From contig JAFGHI010000001.1 in assembly GCA_016930235.1 (NCBI GenBank), forward strand, positions 1 to 61,935: DNA of 61,935 nucleotides, in the 5' to 3' direction. The notes under the pieces are model-generated. The model did not search any database. It saw only the letters and a program-made list of their open reading frames with translations, and was not told where the DNA came from. Positions within the stretch are counted from its first letter, which is position 1, and each line of letters starts with the position of its first letter. The DNA comes from Candidatus Omnitrophota bacterium. GTDB taxonomy: Bacteria > Omnitrophota > Omnitrophia > Omnitrophales > Aquincolibacteriaceae. Made by a program: the position numbers and the translations under genes. Shown in pieces: positions 52,028-59,067 of the stretch.

Positions 52028-52473
52028 GGAAATTATCTTTCTTTGTCTTGAGCGCTGTTCTCATCTCCCTGTGGATCAATCCCAGTCTCCAAGCGGCCGA
52101 AAGGGTGCGTGTCAAAGTGCAGGTGCTTACCGCTTCCAATGAAGGAACTGATTTTAATTTGGTCAATGATGCTTACCGCGATCAGTTGATCGAGCTTTTT
52201 TCCTACAGCCATTATGAGCAGGAAGAACCCGTTCTGGTATCGCTCCAAAGGGCGGAACGTTCCAAGATTGATTTGCCGGACGGCTATGAACTGATCTTGA
52301 CGCTTCAGGCCGTGGAATCGAACCGGGTCTTGGTGCAGGCCCTGATTCGCCGTGAAGGGCGTCAGTATGTGGATACGGTTTTATCGATCTTAAATCCCGG
52401 TGTGGTTTTCCTGGGTGGGCCTCCGGTCGGAGCAAATGGGGCCTTGATTATTGTCCTGGAAACAGGCTTTTAA
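52024..52473 (+). CDS. Secreted protein of unknown function
   Basis: A 149-residue protein with a cleavable signal peptide (cleavage near LQAAERV, residue 24). The mature part alternates strands (VRVKVQVLTASNE, YELILTLQAVESNRVLVQALIRRE, GALIIVLETGF) and looks like a small beta-rich domain. It overlaps the preceding gene by four bases (ATGA), so it is the third gene of the ECF sigma operon. I do not recognise the family. Confidence 0.8.
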   Translation: MRKLSFFVLSAVLISLWINPSLQAAERVRVKVQVLTASNEGTDFNLVNDAYRDQLIELFSYSHYEQEEPVLVSLQRAERSKIDLPDGYELILTLQAVESNRVLVQALIRREGRQYVDTVLSILNPGVVFLGGPPVGANGALIIVLETGF

Positions 52474-52489
52474 AATGAATAAAATTACA

Positions 52490-52579
52490 GTTTACCTCGT
52501 CATGTCCATGGTGGACCAATAGGGGATCTGGCCCCGTTCGTAAAAGGGGTATTACGGATTTTTGATTATTGAGGTAAAC
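52490..52579 (+). ncRNA. Candidate structured RNA: closing stem with three inner hairpins
   Basis: GTTTACCTC (52490-52498) pairs perfectly with GAGGTAAAC (52571-52579). Inside are hairpins GTCCA/TGGAC (52504-52516), GGGG/CCCC (52522-52535) and TTCGTAA/TTACGGA (52537-52558, one G-U). Together they make a four-way junction about 70 bp upstream of the next gene. I could not match it to a known riboswitch or leader. The following 70 bp have no terminator-like T run. Confidence 0.35.
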
Positions 52580-52649
52580 GGTATTATCTCGGTACTGCGC
52601 CTTAAGTCAGATGAAAGGGGTCGCAGGCCATCAGAAAGGAGCTAAGAAC

Positions 52650-53258
52650 ATGAAAGTAAGAAACATATGGCTCTGTGCTGTATTGGCGATTTTCATGGTC
52701 CTCCCAATGGGCCTTGTCATGAGTCAATTAGCGTGTGCTGCGCAAGAGCTTGTCGTTGCCGACTTTGACACGGGCGATAAACCCAATAACATTGGGGGAG
52801 ATTTCGGAGCCTGGGATAAGGATCCAAACGATGAAACCCAATCCACTCAGCTGGCTTTCGAGCCGGAAGATTGCCTTGGGGATCCCGCTGGTTATTCTAT
52901 CCGCCTCGATTACGATGTGGATTCACCCAACCCCGCTTATAACGGGTTCTGGATGAAATTCAACGGCGAGGATGCCACAGCCTACAATACGCTTAACTTC
53001 TACTTGCGTGGAAGTGCGGAAGCAGGCTTCACCAAGCGGATCAAGATTGAGATGAAGGATATGACGAATAAGGCGTCGCCCTACATCGTTTCAGGCTTGT
53101 CCGACCAGTGGCAGAAGTTCTCGATCCCTTTCAGCAAGTTCCGTAGAATTACGGATTGGTCGAGTTTGAACGAATTTGTCATTGTGTTCGATGACATCAA
53201 CTCGAATCCGAAAAAGGGAACCATTTATTTGGATCAAATCACTCTCTCGTATGAATAA
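52650..53258 (+). CDS. Secreted carbohydrate-binding-like beta-sandwich protein
   Basis: A 202-residue protein with a signal peptide (cleavage near ACAAQEL, residue 32). The mature domain reads LVVADFDTGDKPNNIGGDFGAWD, a start common to CBM11/CIA30-type jelly-roll domains, with YSIRLDYDV, YNTLNFYLRG, KRIKIEMKD, WQKFSIPFSKFRRITDWSSLNEFVIVFDD and GTIYLDQITLSYE at the end. A sugar-binding or adhesion role is suggested by fold only. AAGGAGC precedes the ATG at 52650. Confidence 0.82.
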   Translation: MKVRNIWLCAVLAIFMVLPMGLVMSQLACAAQELVVADFDTGDKPNNIGGDFGAWDKDPNDETQSTQLAFEPEDCLGDPAGYSIRLDYDVDSPNPAYNGFWMKFNGEDATAYNTLNFYLRGSAEAGFTKRIKIEMKDMTNKASPYIVSGLSDQWQKFSIPFSKFRRITDWSSLNEFVIVFDDINSNPKKGTIYLDQITLSYE

Positions 53259-53290
53259 AGGGGAGTCGAGGGTCCAATAAGGATTTAAGC

Positions 53291-53334
53291 GAGTGTGCCA
53301 GATCCCCTTTAAAAAAGGGGGCTGGCACGCTTGC
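53291..53334 (+). terminator. Strong hairpin after the beta-sandwich gene
   Basis: GTGCCAG (53295-53301) pairs with CTGGCAC (53322-53328), enclosing CCCCTTT/AAGGGG. A short T-rich stretch (GCTTGCTTTGTT) follows. It may terminate transcription, or be a copy of the widespread CCCCTTT/AAAGGGG repeat type. Confidence 0.45.
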
Positions 53335-53358
53335 TTTGTTACCCAGGGAGGCCGCAAG

Positions 53359-54009
53359 ATGCTACCGAATCCGATCAGGCACGTGGTAATTGCAGTTAGT
53401 TTGGCGGTTTTGACCGGTTGTGCTTCAGCGCATGAATTGTTGGGGATTCATTCCTTAGATATCCCGCCCGAATTTAATCAAAAAATTGTTCTTATTGTGG
53501 ATGACAGCTATTACATGCACCAGGCCCCGGCTTCCGGTTATGATGTGGGAGACCTTCAGAGTTTTCACACGCAGCACACCCTGCCGATCGTGATCGAAGA
53601 TGCTTTCAGGGAGATGTTCGGGGATGTCAAGAGACTCAAAAAGGGTGCGAACATCGAGACGCAGGCCCCGGACGTCCCGGCCATCTTTGAGGTGAGGATT
53701 ATTGATGTGGCCAATGACAGGACCATCGAATTTGTTGAGACCTACCGGGCGGAGGTCACCTTAGCGGTTGCCATGAGAAGCCCGCGGGACAATATCTTCT
53801 GGCAGAAGGCGTTCCGGGGAGACGGGTTCGTCCAGGTCAACAATTCCTTTTCGACGAATCTGGGTCCTGACCAGGCCCTTCAGGATGCGATGCGGGATGC
53901 GATCGAAAAGATGCAAAAGGGGATCACGACCTCACCGGAGGTTGCGGCCCAGATGAAATATTATCAGGATATTGAAAAAGCGCGCCGGGAAACGGAAATC
54001 AAAATTTAA
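53359..54009 (+). CDS. Lipoprotein of unknown function
   Basis: A 216-residue lipoprotein: basic N-terminus, hydrophobic stretch and lipobox LTGC at about residue 21. The mature protein starts ASAHELLGIHSLDIPPEFNQKIVLIVDDSYYM and has several strand-helix units with FREMFGDVKRL and ALQDAMRDAIEKMQKGI. The mid region (FEVRIIDVANDRTIEFVETYRAEVTLAVAMRSP) is reminiscent of outer-membrane-associated lipoproteins of the LPS or polymer export type, but I cannot assign it. GGGAGG precedes the ATG. The next gene starts 11 bp later. Confidence 0.78.
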   Translation: MLPNPIRHVVIAVSLAVLTGCASAHELLGIHSLDIPPEFNQKIVLIVDDSYYMHQAPASGYDVGDLQSFHTQHTLPIVIEDAFREMFGDVKRLKKGANIETQAPDVPAIFEVRIIDVANDRTIEFVETYRAEVTLAVAMRSPRDNIFWQKAFRGDGFVQVNNSFSTNLGPDQALQDAMRDAIEKMQKGITTSPEVAAQMKYYQDIEKARRETEIKI

Positions 54010-54020
54010 AGAGGGGATGT

Positions 54021-54515
54021 ATGCGACAAAAAAAATGGATGGCTTTCATTTTTATGCTGTGTCTTTTTCTGGGGCCGGCTTTAAGTTACAGCGCGCCGAA
54101 GTTCGGGGAACCCGCCCCGGATTTTTCAGAGAAGGATATCCGGGGGAAGCATCATTCGGTTGAAATGTACCGCGGGGACTATCTCGTTCTCTATTTTTGG
54201 GCGACATGGTGTCCGGCTTGCGTTCGGGAAGTCGAATCCATCAAGGAAGTCTATTCCAATCGCCCCGGCAATTTTCAATTCGTCTCGGTCAGTTTGGACC
54301 GCGATCTGGACCGTTTGGAGAAGTTTGTCGAAGAGGCAAAAATTGAATACCCGGTCATCTTTAAGGGGCAGGCCTGGGATAATGAACTCGCCAAGCTTTA
54401 TGGTATCCGCCAGACGCCTACCTATGTCTTGATCAACAAGGACGGCAAGATCGAAGATTATGGGAGCTGGGGCGAACAGCTGGAATGGGAGATGCATAAA
54501 ATCCTGAAAAGCTGA
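54021..54515 (+). CDS. TlpA/ResA-like thiol-disulfide protein
   Basis: A 164-residue exported thioredoxin-fold protein: signal peptide (to about residue 24), FGEPAPDFSEKDIRGKHHSV, the active site YFWATWCPACVREV with WCPAC, and the cis-proline loop RQTPTYVLINKDGKI. Acts in reducing or relaying disulfides outside the cytoplasm, as in cytochrome maturation proteins. GAGGGGATGT is at the start. It follows the lipoprotein gene after 11 bp, so the two may be co-expressed. Confidence 0.9.
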   Translation: MRQKKWMAFIFMLCLFLGPALSYSAPKFGEPAPDFSEKDIRGKHHSVEMYRGDYLVLYFWATWCPACVREVESIKEVYSNRPGNFQFVSVSLDRDLDRLEKFVEEAKIEYPVIFKGQAWDNELAKLYGIRQTPTYVLINKDGKIEDYGSWGEQLEWEMHKILKS

Positions 54516-54816
54516 TCAGCGGAATCCTGAGTTTCCTTCGAAATCGCTAGTGAAAACGCTCAATTTCTAATTTTTTTCCATCTATTTTTCATTCCGCTTT
54601 TAAAGCCAGAAGCTTTCCCCTTGAAACTATCCAAACTAACATCTTCATTATTCTTAAATCGGCCAAACTAAGTTTATGAAGATACTTTATTAAGTCTTAA
54701 ATAATTGATACGACTAGGGTTGCGGTTTGACAGATCCGAAAAAGGTGGGTATTTTTAAACTAGGAGTGGGGAATTGGTGTTTTAGGGCAAGCCATGTTGG
54801 TTTCGAGGGAGGCCTC
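54516..54816. other. Intergenic gap before the kinase-like gene
   Basis: About 300 bp, A/T-rich, without recognised repeats or terminator. The kinase-like open frame extends upstream to a TTG at 54727, but no Shine-Dalgarno supports that start. Confidence 0.4.
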
Positions 54817-55533
54817 ATGGAACAGGCAGCGCGGTTGCAGAAATCCAGGCAGGACCGTGATCTAGTCCAGATGCTCTACACGATCAAAGGGATCGCGGAG
54901 TCCTACCTGCCGAAGATCCAAGACTCGAAGGTTCATCAATTCGAAGAAATCCTCAATCAGATTAAAGCGAGTCTGTCACAAACGTTAAAGCGTGCCGATT
55001 ACATCCTTAATCAAATCCATGAGCCTTTATCGGTCCCCGGCCGGGAAGAGGCTGCACGGCCCGACCACGCCAATTTTCCGCAGTGCGTTGAACGGATCCT
55101 TGAGATCCTCCACCAGGAGTTTGCCTTCGATAGGATTACGGTTGTGAAAATTTTCTCTCATGATTTACCTCTCTTACCCGTAAGCCAGGAACATTTGGAT
55201 GCGATGATGTTCCAGTTACTGCTGCAAGCCAGACGGGCCATCGGACGAAGCGGTGGACTTCTGACCATTGAAGCCCACGAAGAGATGAACGGGTCCTCCG
55301 AGCCATGCGGGGAGCGCCGCTTAACCGTCCGGGTCTCGGACACAGGACCGATGATCCCGGAAGATGATCTGGATCATCTCTTTGACCCTGTATTCGCCGC
55401 TCGAAGCTACCGCTTCGAAGATGGCCTCGGCCTTTATACGGTGCGAAAAATTATCGAGCGTTACGGAGGCAGCGTTCGCGTGGAAAACAAATTCCGCCAG
55501 GCTGCCTTCTACCTCGATGTGCCATTAGCTTAA
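54817..55533 (+). CDS. Histidine-kinase-like ATPase domain protein (no phospho-acceptor region)
   Basis: A 238-residue protein. The first half is helical (about residues 1-90) and may dimerise, yet it has no H-box. The second half is a GHKL ATPase: HLDAMMFQLLLQARRAIG has Q in place of the usual N-box Asn, VSDTGPMIPEDDLDHLFDPVF lacks the second Gly of the G1 box, and GLGLYTVRKIIERYGG is a good G2 box. It could be a split kinase, a phosphatase-like or an inactive ATP-binding regulator. GAGGGAGG supports ATG 54817. No response regulator adjoins. Confidence 0.72.
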   Translation: MEQAARLQKSRQDRDLVQMLYTIKGIAESYLPKIQDSKVHQFEEILNQIKASLSQTLKRADYILNQIHEPLSVPGREEAARPDHANFPQCVERILEILHQEFAFDRITVVKIFSHDLPLLPVSQEHLDAMMFQLLLQARRAIGRSGGLLTIEAHEEMNGSSEPCGERRLTVRVSDTGPMIPEDDLDHLFDPVFAARSYRFEDGLGLYTVRKIIERYGGSVRVENKFRQAAFYLDVPLA

Positions 55534-55704
55534 ACTAAAGACTAAAGATTGACACCGAATCTTGGTGATTCGGTGCGACTTCGGCAGGAACTTGATGTTC
55601 CTGTCCGAGTCGAGACCAAAGACCGGAGAAAAGCTGCAAGCTACAAGCTTCAAAAAGATGCTAGATGCCCGCCAAAAAATGTGGCGGGCAAACTTCTAGC
55701 TTCC

Positions 55705-55780
55705 CGTCGCATGATGGCCTAATATCCAGTATCAAGCGTCCAGTCTCTAGTCTTGGGTCATGGGTCTTGAGTCCTGTGTC
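55705..55780 (+). repeat. 76-bp direct repeat, copy 1
   Basis: Exact copy of 55974-56049. It begins CGTCGCATGATGGCC and contains GTCCAGTCTCTAGTCTTGGG, itself made of the word family. Confidence 0.9.
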
Positions 55781-55973
55781 TGTTTTTTCAACACTTTTCC
55801 CGTTGCCCATTTCGTCGTATTTCCTACTTCCTACCTCTTACTTCGTTCCTCTCATCCCTTATCACTTACCGCTGCTTTTAAGCTTTTGGTCTTTAGTCTT
55901 GCTTAGTTCTGTGTTCTAAGTCCTTAGTTCTATATGTTTAACATTGAACAGTATGTGAACCTTAAGCATTATG

Positions 55974-56049
55974 CGTCGCATGATGGCCTAATATCCAGTA
56001 TCAAGCGTCCAGTCTCTAGTCTTGGGTCATGGGTCTTGAGTCCTGTGTC
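55974..56049 (+). repeat. 76-bp direct repeat, copy 2
   Basis: Exact copy of 55705-55780; the start-to-start distance is 269 bp. Confidence 0.9.
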
Positions 56050-56247
56050 GTCTATTCCTCTCTTCCCTTCCCCGTTGACCTTTTTGTCCTTTCGGGGTAG
56101 ATTAATTGAACCCAGAAATACCCATTTATGACTATTTTTCCTGGGTCACGGGAGTGGGAGCCCGAAGGAAGGTTCTTCGCTTACTGCCTCCTGGATGCTG
56201 ATTCAGCCAGGTTTTATCTATTCTGTTGAAAGGAAACGGGTTAACCC

Positions 56248-56532
56248 ATGGGACCTTTTGAAATCAAGTCTCAAAACGCGAATCCATTTTTGACCTTTCC
56301 TCAAGTTCAGTTCTATCTCGGGATCAAATCACGAAAAACCATTTTGAAATATATCCGCAACGGGATCCTGCCGGCCTACAAGCTGGGCGGGACACGCTGG
56401 CGGATTGCCGAGAAGGATGTCCGTGATTTTTTAGATAAACATAGCAGCGGCAACGGTCACGGAGACGGAAACGGGAATGGCAGCGGAAATGGAAATGGCG
56501 GAAATAAAAACGGGGGCAACGGCTCAAACTAA
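56248..56532 (+). CDS. Excisionase-like HTH protein with Gly/Asn-rich tail
   Basis: A 94-residue protein. Residues 15-65 are a helix-turn-helix of the MerR/excisionase type (FLTFPQVQFYLGIKSRKTILKYIRNGILPAYKLGGTRWRIAEKDVRDFLDKH), as in DNA-binding helix_turn_helix_17 proteins. The last 25 or so residues are low-complexity (GNGHGDGNGNGSGNGNGG) and probably disordered. No phage or integrase gene is present, so a role in excision is unlikely; it may be a small transcription regulator. AAAGGAAACGGG precedes the ATG. The downstream neighbour is the MITE-like element. Confidence 0.75.
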   Translation: MGPFEIKSQNANPFLTFPQVQFYLGIKSRKTILKYIRNGILPAYKLGGTRWRIAEKDVRDFLDKHSSGNGHGDGNGNGSGNGNGGNKNGGNGSN

Positions 56533-56539
56533 TTGAACC

Positions 56540-56565
56540 GCTCGTCCGCCTGCCGGCGGACGAGC
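56540..56565. repeat. Hairpin nested in the outer arm of MITE-like element copy 2
   Basis: GCTCGTCCGCC (56540-56550) pairs with GGCGGACGAGC (56555-56565) around TGCC. In copy 1 the corresponding spot has only TCGCCC, so this hairpin seems to have been inserted into the arm. Confidence 0.6.
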
Positions 56566-56679
56566 CCACCGCGGCGGTGGCCTTTTTCAGGCTTCAAGCC
56601 ACAGGCAGCCGGTAGCAAAAGACTTTTGTAGCCTGAATCTTGAAGCTTGTAGCTTTAAAAGGCCACCGCCGCGGTGGGC
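56564..56679. mobile_element. MITE-like inverted-repeat element, copy 2
   Basis: Arms 56564-56586 and 56657-56679 are perfect 23-bp reverse complements with the same sequence as copy 1 (GCCCACCGCGGCGGTGGCC then TTTT inward). The 70-bp centre consists of TTCAAGCCACAGGCAGCC and TTGAAGCTTGTAGCTTT words. The AAR-fusion gene begins 50 bp downstream. Confidence 0.72.
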
Positions 56680-56729
56680 GCTAGCGGTGGGGGCGAACGG
56701 AGTTCGCAGCGAGGGAAAGGAGTGTTAAG

Positions 56730-58298
56730 GTGTCAGACCGATCAGTCAAAGTATCACGCGTGATCAAGGCAAAAAAATGGCAGCTGGTACGTCTTATTAC
56801 CCATGTCGAGGATTTTCCGCGGTTCATGCCGAACGTCAAACAGGTCTCCGTCTTTGAAAAGAGCCGTGCCGGCGCGACGACCTGCTGGAGTGTCGAAGTT
56901 GACCGGATTCCTTTGAGCTGGAAAGAGAGGGACGAATTTGATATCAAAAAAGGGATCATCCGGTTCCGTGCCTTCGAAGGAGACCTCGAGGAATTCTCAG
57001 GCGAGTGGCGCGTCCGGGCCCTGCCCACAGGCGAGACTGAAGTCACCATCGAGGCCCAGTTCAAGATCGGCATCCCCATGATCGAGAACATCATCCGCGA
57101 TGCCTTTGCCGTCAAACTCGCGAGCAATTTCGACGCGATGCTCCTCGCCCTGGAGGAACGCATAACGATGGGCCGATACAAAAAGATCAGCCGCCAACTT
57201 CACCGGGACCTCAACGGATTCGGCGTGATCGGCCACCCTTACAATTTTCAGCACCTGGTCCGCTATTTTCAGTTTTACAAACCCGATATCAAACTCCCGA
57301 GCCGCGAGTTCATCGCCCAGCTTTTCGATCTGACACCGGCCTACAAATCCTACGATATCAAGGGATTTAAATCGATGACCGGCGAAGAAGCGAACGGCTA
57401 CTTCATCATGTGCCCGATCATCCCCGACATGATCCATATCGCGCCCGAAAAAGTCGTCGAGAAGGTCGAACAGGCCTGCCGCGTCGCAGAAAAATTGAAT
57501 GTGGGGATCGTCACGCTCGGGGGATTTACCTCCATCGCAGGCGAAAGGTACGGCAAGACCCTTTCAAGCCATGTCAGCATCCCCATCACGACCGGCAACA
57601 CCCTGACCTGCGCAATGACCCTGGACGGAATTTTTAAAGCAGCCCAGATCATGGAAGTCGATCTTCCCAAAGCCAAAGTCACCGTGATTGGCGGAAGCGG
57701 CGACATCGGAAGCACCTGCGCCAGGATCCTGGCCGAACACGTGAGCGAAATTACCATCACCGGCCGCAACGAAAAGAGCCTGATGGAAACCGAACGGCTT
57801 CTGACATATTTGGGGAAAGCTAGGATCCACACCAGCACCAATAACGACAAAGCCATCCAGGGCGCCGATATTGTCCTGGCCGCCGCAAGCGCTTCGCAGT
57901 CCATGATCGACTTCAATCATTTCAAGCGCGGCGCGGTCATCTGCGATGTCGGATACCCGAAAAATATATCCTATACGGCCTGCAGCCGCCGCGACATCCT
58001 GATCTTCTCGGGCGGCATCGCCCAGCTCCCGAACGATTTCCACCTGGGATTCGATATCGGGATGCCGAGCCCGCGCGCTCTCTACGGATGTTTCACCGAG
58101 GCCCTCATCCTGGACCTGGAGAAACGCTACGAGAATTTTTCGATGGGAAAAGGCAATATCACCAAAGAGCGCATCAGCTTTATCCGGGAACTGGGGAAAA
58201 AACACGGCTTCGATCTGGCGCCCTTTTTCTGGGGCAACAAACTTCTCACGGAACAGGATCTGGATGAGATCCGCTCGAACGCAAGGGCGGCCGTGTAA
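56730..58298 (+). CDS. SRPBCC-domain / long-chain acyl-[acyl-carrier-protein] reductase (AAR-like) fusion
   Basis: A 522-residue protein. Residues 1-150 form a SRPBCC/COQ10-like lipid-binding domain (LVRLITHVEDFPRFMPNVKQVSVFEKS). From about 162 it matches the cyanobacterial AAR that turns acyl-ACP into fatty aldehyde: FGVIGHPYNFQHLVRYF, VGIVTLGGFTSIAGE, TTGNTLTCAMTLDG, the Rossmann motif GGSGDIGS (319-326), K411 in GYPKN and the catalytic Cys454 in YGCFTEALILDLE. The SRPBCC part might present hydrophobic substrate. No aldehyde-deformylating oxygenase follows. The GTG start follows AAAGGAGTG; C-ending codons are more common than in earlier genes, which hints at transfer. Confidence 0.85.
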   Translation: MSDRSVKVSRVIKAKKWQLVRLITHVEDFPRFMPNVKQVSVFEKSRAGATTCWSVEVDRIPLSWKERDEFDIKKGIIRFRAFEGDLEEFSGEWRVRALPTGETEVTIEAQFKIGIPMIENIIRDAFAVKLASNFDAMLLALEERITMGRYKKISRQLHRDLNGFGVIGHPYNFQHLVRYFQFYKPDIKLPSREFIAQLFDLTPAYKSYDIKGFKSMTGEEANGYFIMCPIIPDMIHIAPEKVVEKVEQACRVAEKLNVGIVTLGGFTSIAGERYGKTLSSHVSIPITTGNTLTCAMTLDGIFKAAQIMEVDLPKAKVTVIGGSGDIGSTCARILAEHVSEITITGRNEKSLMETERLLTYLGKARIHTSTNNDKAIQGADIVLAAASASQSMIDFNHFKRGAVICDVGYPKNISYTACSRRDILIFSGGIAQLPNDFHLGFDIGMPSPRALYGCFTEALILDLEKRYENFSMGKGNITKERISFIRELGKKHGFDLAPFFWGNKLLTEQDLDEIRSNARAAV

Positions 58299-58456
58299 TT
58301 AAGTCAAAAGTGAAAAGTCAAAAGTTAGAAGTAGGAAATAAGAAGTAAGAAAAATGGGCAATAAGAGATCTGAAGCTGGAAGTTTACCCGCCATCATGTT
58401 GGGCGGAAAACCGGCGGCTGGAGGATGATCACCCGGGGCCCGGCTCAAAGCAAGAC
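58299..58456. repeat. Word repeats and hairpin after the AAR gene
   Basis: AAAGTCAAAAGTTAGAAGTA-type words (58303-58350) match those at 34.7 and 61.9 kb. TACCCGCCATCATGTTGGGCGG (58386-58406) is a member of the CCCGCC hairpin family. No gene. Confidence 0.7.
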
Positions 58457-58467
58457 TTGATTTTATC

Positions 58468-58509
58468 ACGGTAATAAGTTACCGTATATACGGTAAGTAA
58501 ATACCGTAA
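58468..58509. promoter_or_regulatory. Operator array of the MNT-HEPN pair
   Basis: A perfect 18-bp palindrome TTACCGTATATACGGTAA (58479-58496) is flanked by half-sites ACGGTAA (58468-58474) and TACCGTAA (58502-58509). It covers a weak TTATCA/TATATA promoter with 17-bp spacing and ends 12 bp before the start codon; self-regulation by the HTH part of the first gene is expected. Confidence 0.75.
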
Positions 58510-58521
58510 ATAGGAGGAAGG

Positions 58522-59067
58522 ATGCTCAACCTTCGCTCGAAAATCACTCGAGCCGTTTTAAGCTACTTGATGCTCCACGACCATGCTGAGTTGTACGTTC
58601 AGGAGATGGCACGCCGCCTTTGCCTGGATGACAGCAATTTGGCCAAGAAATTGGTGGAGCTTGAAAAAGACGGGCTCTTGAGGAGCCGTTCGAGGGGCCG
58701 TGAACGGTATTATTCACTCGACCCGAAATTTCCGCTCTTAAAGGAATACAGACAAATTGTCCTCAAAACGGTCGGCCTTGAGGCGGTCCTTAAAAATGTG
58801 TTGAGCGAAATCAAGGGACTTGAAGAGGCTTATCTCTATGGGTCCTACGCCCGGGATCGAATGGACAGTGCCAGTGATGTCGATTTATTGGCTGTCGGGA
58901 GTCATAGCACGATCGACCTTCAGAAGGCGCTTGCAAAGGTGCAAAAAACCACCGACCGGGAAATCAATCTTGTCAGTATGAGCCGTCAAGAATATGACCG
59001 GCGGAAAAAGGAGGATTCGTTTATCCGTTCTCTTCAGAAAACAAAAAAAGTGAAACTGGTCTCATGA
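58522..59067 (+). CDS. HTH-nucleotidyltransferase (MNT-like) protein, putative antitoxin
   Basis: A 181-residue fusion. An N-terminal winged helix (about 1-80; ELYVQEMARRLCLDDSNLAKKLVELEKDGLLRS) is followed by a minimal nucleotidyltransferase domain with the motif GSYARDRMDSASDVDLL at about 107-123 (Gly-Ser and Asp-x-Asp). In MntA/HepT-type modules the nucleotidyltransferase adenylylates and neutralises a HEPN partner. Here it overlaps a HEPN-like gene by four bases, and an operator array lies just upstream. AGGAGGAAGG gives a strong Shine-Dalgarno. Confidence 0.85.
   Translation: MLNLRSKITRAVLSYLMLHDHAELYVQEMARRLCLDDSNLAKKLVELEKDGLLRSRSRGRERYYSLDPKFPLLKEYRQIVLKTVGLEAVLKNVLSEIKGLEEAYLYGSYARDRMDSASDVDLLAVGSHSTIDLQKALAKVQKTTDREINLVSMSRQEYDRRKKEDSFIRSLQKTKKVKLVS

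Larger units (their letters stand above)
55534..56247. repeat. 714-bp repeat-filled gap with a 76-bp direct repeat
   Basis: No gene is supported. The segment 55705-55780 is repeated exactly at 55974-56049. Around it are AACTAAAGACTAAAGATTG words (55533-55551), an AAAGCTGCAAGCTACAAGCTT word block (55630-55650), a GCCCGCC...GGCGGGC hairpin (55667-55689) and CTTAGTTCTGTGTTCTAAGT words (55900-55930). The last 90 bp upstream of the HTH gene show nothing definite. Confidence 0.8.

Noticed and set aside
55665-56131. Two open frames sharing a 29-residue identical segment
   Set aside because: They arise from the 76-bp direct repeat and word repeats; there is no Shine-Dalgarno and no protein family.
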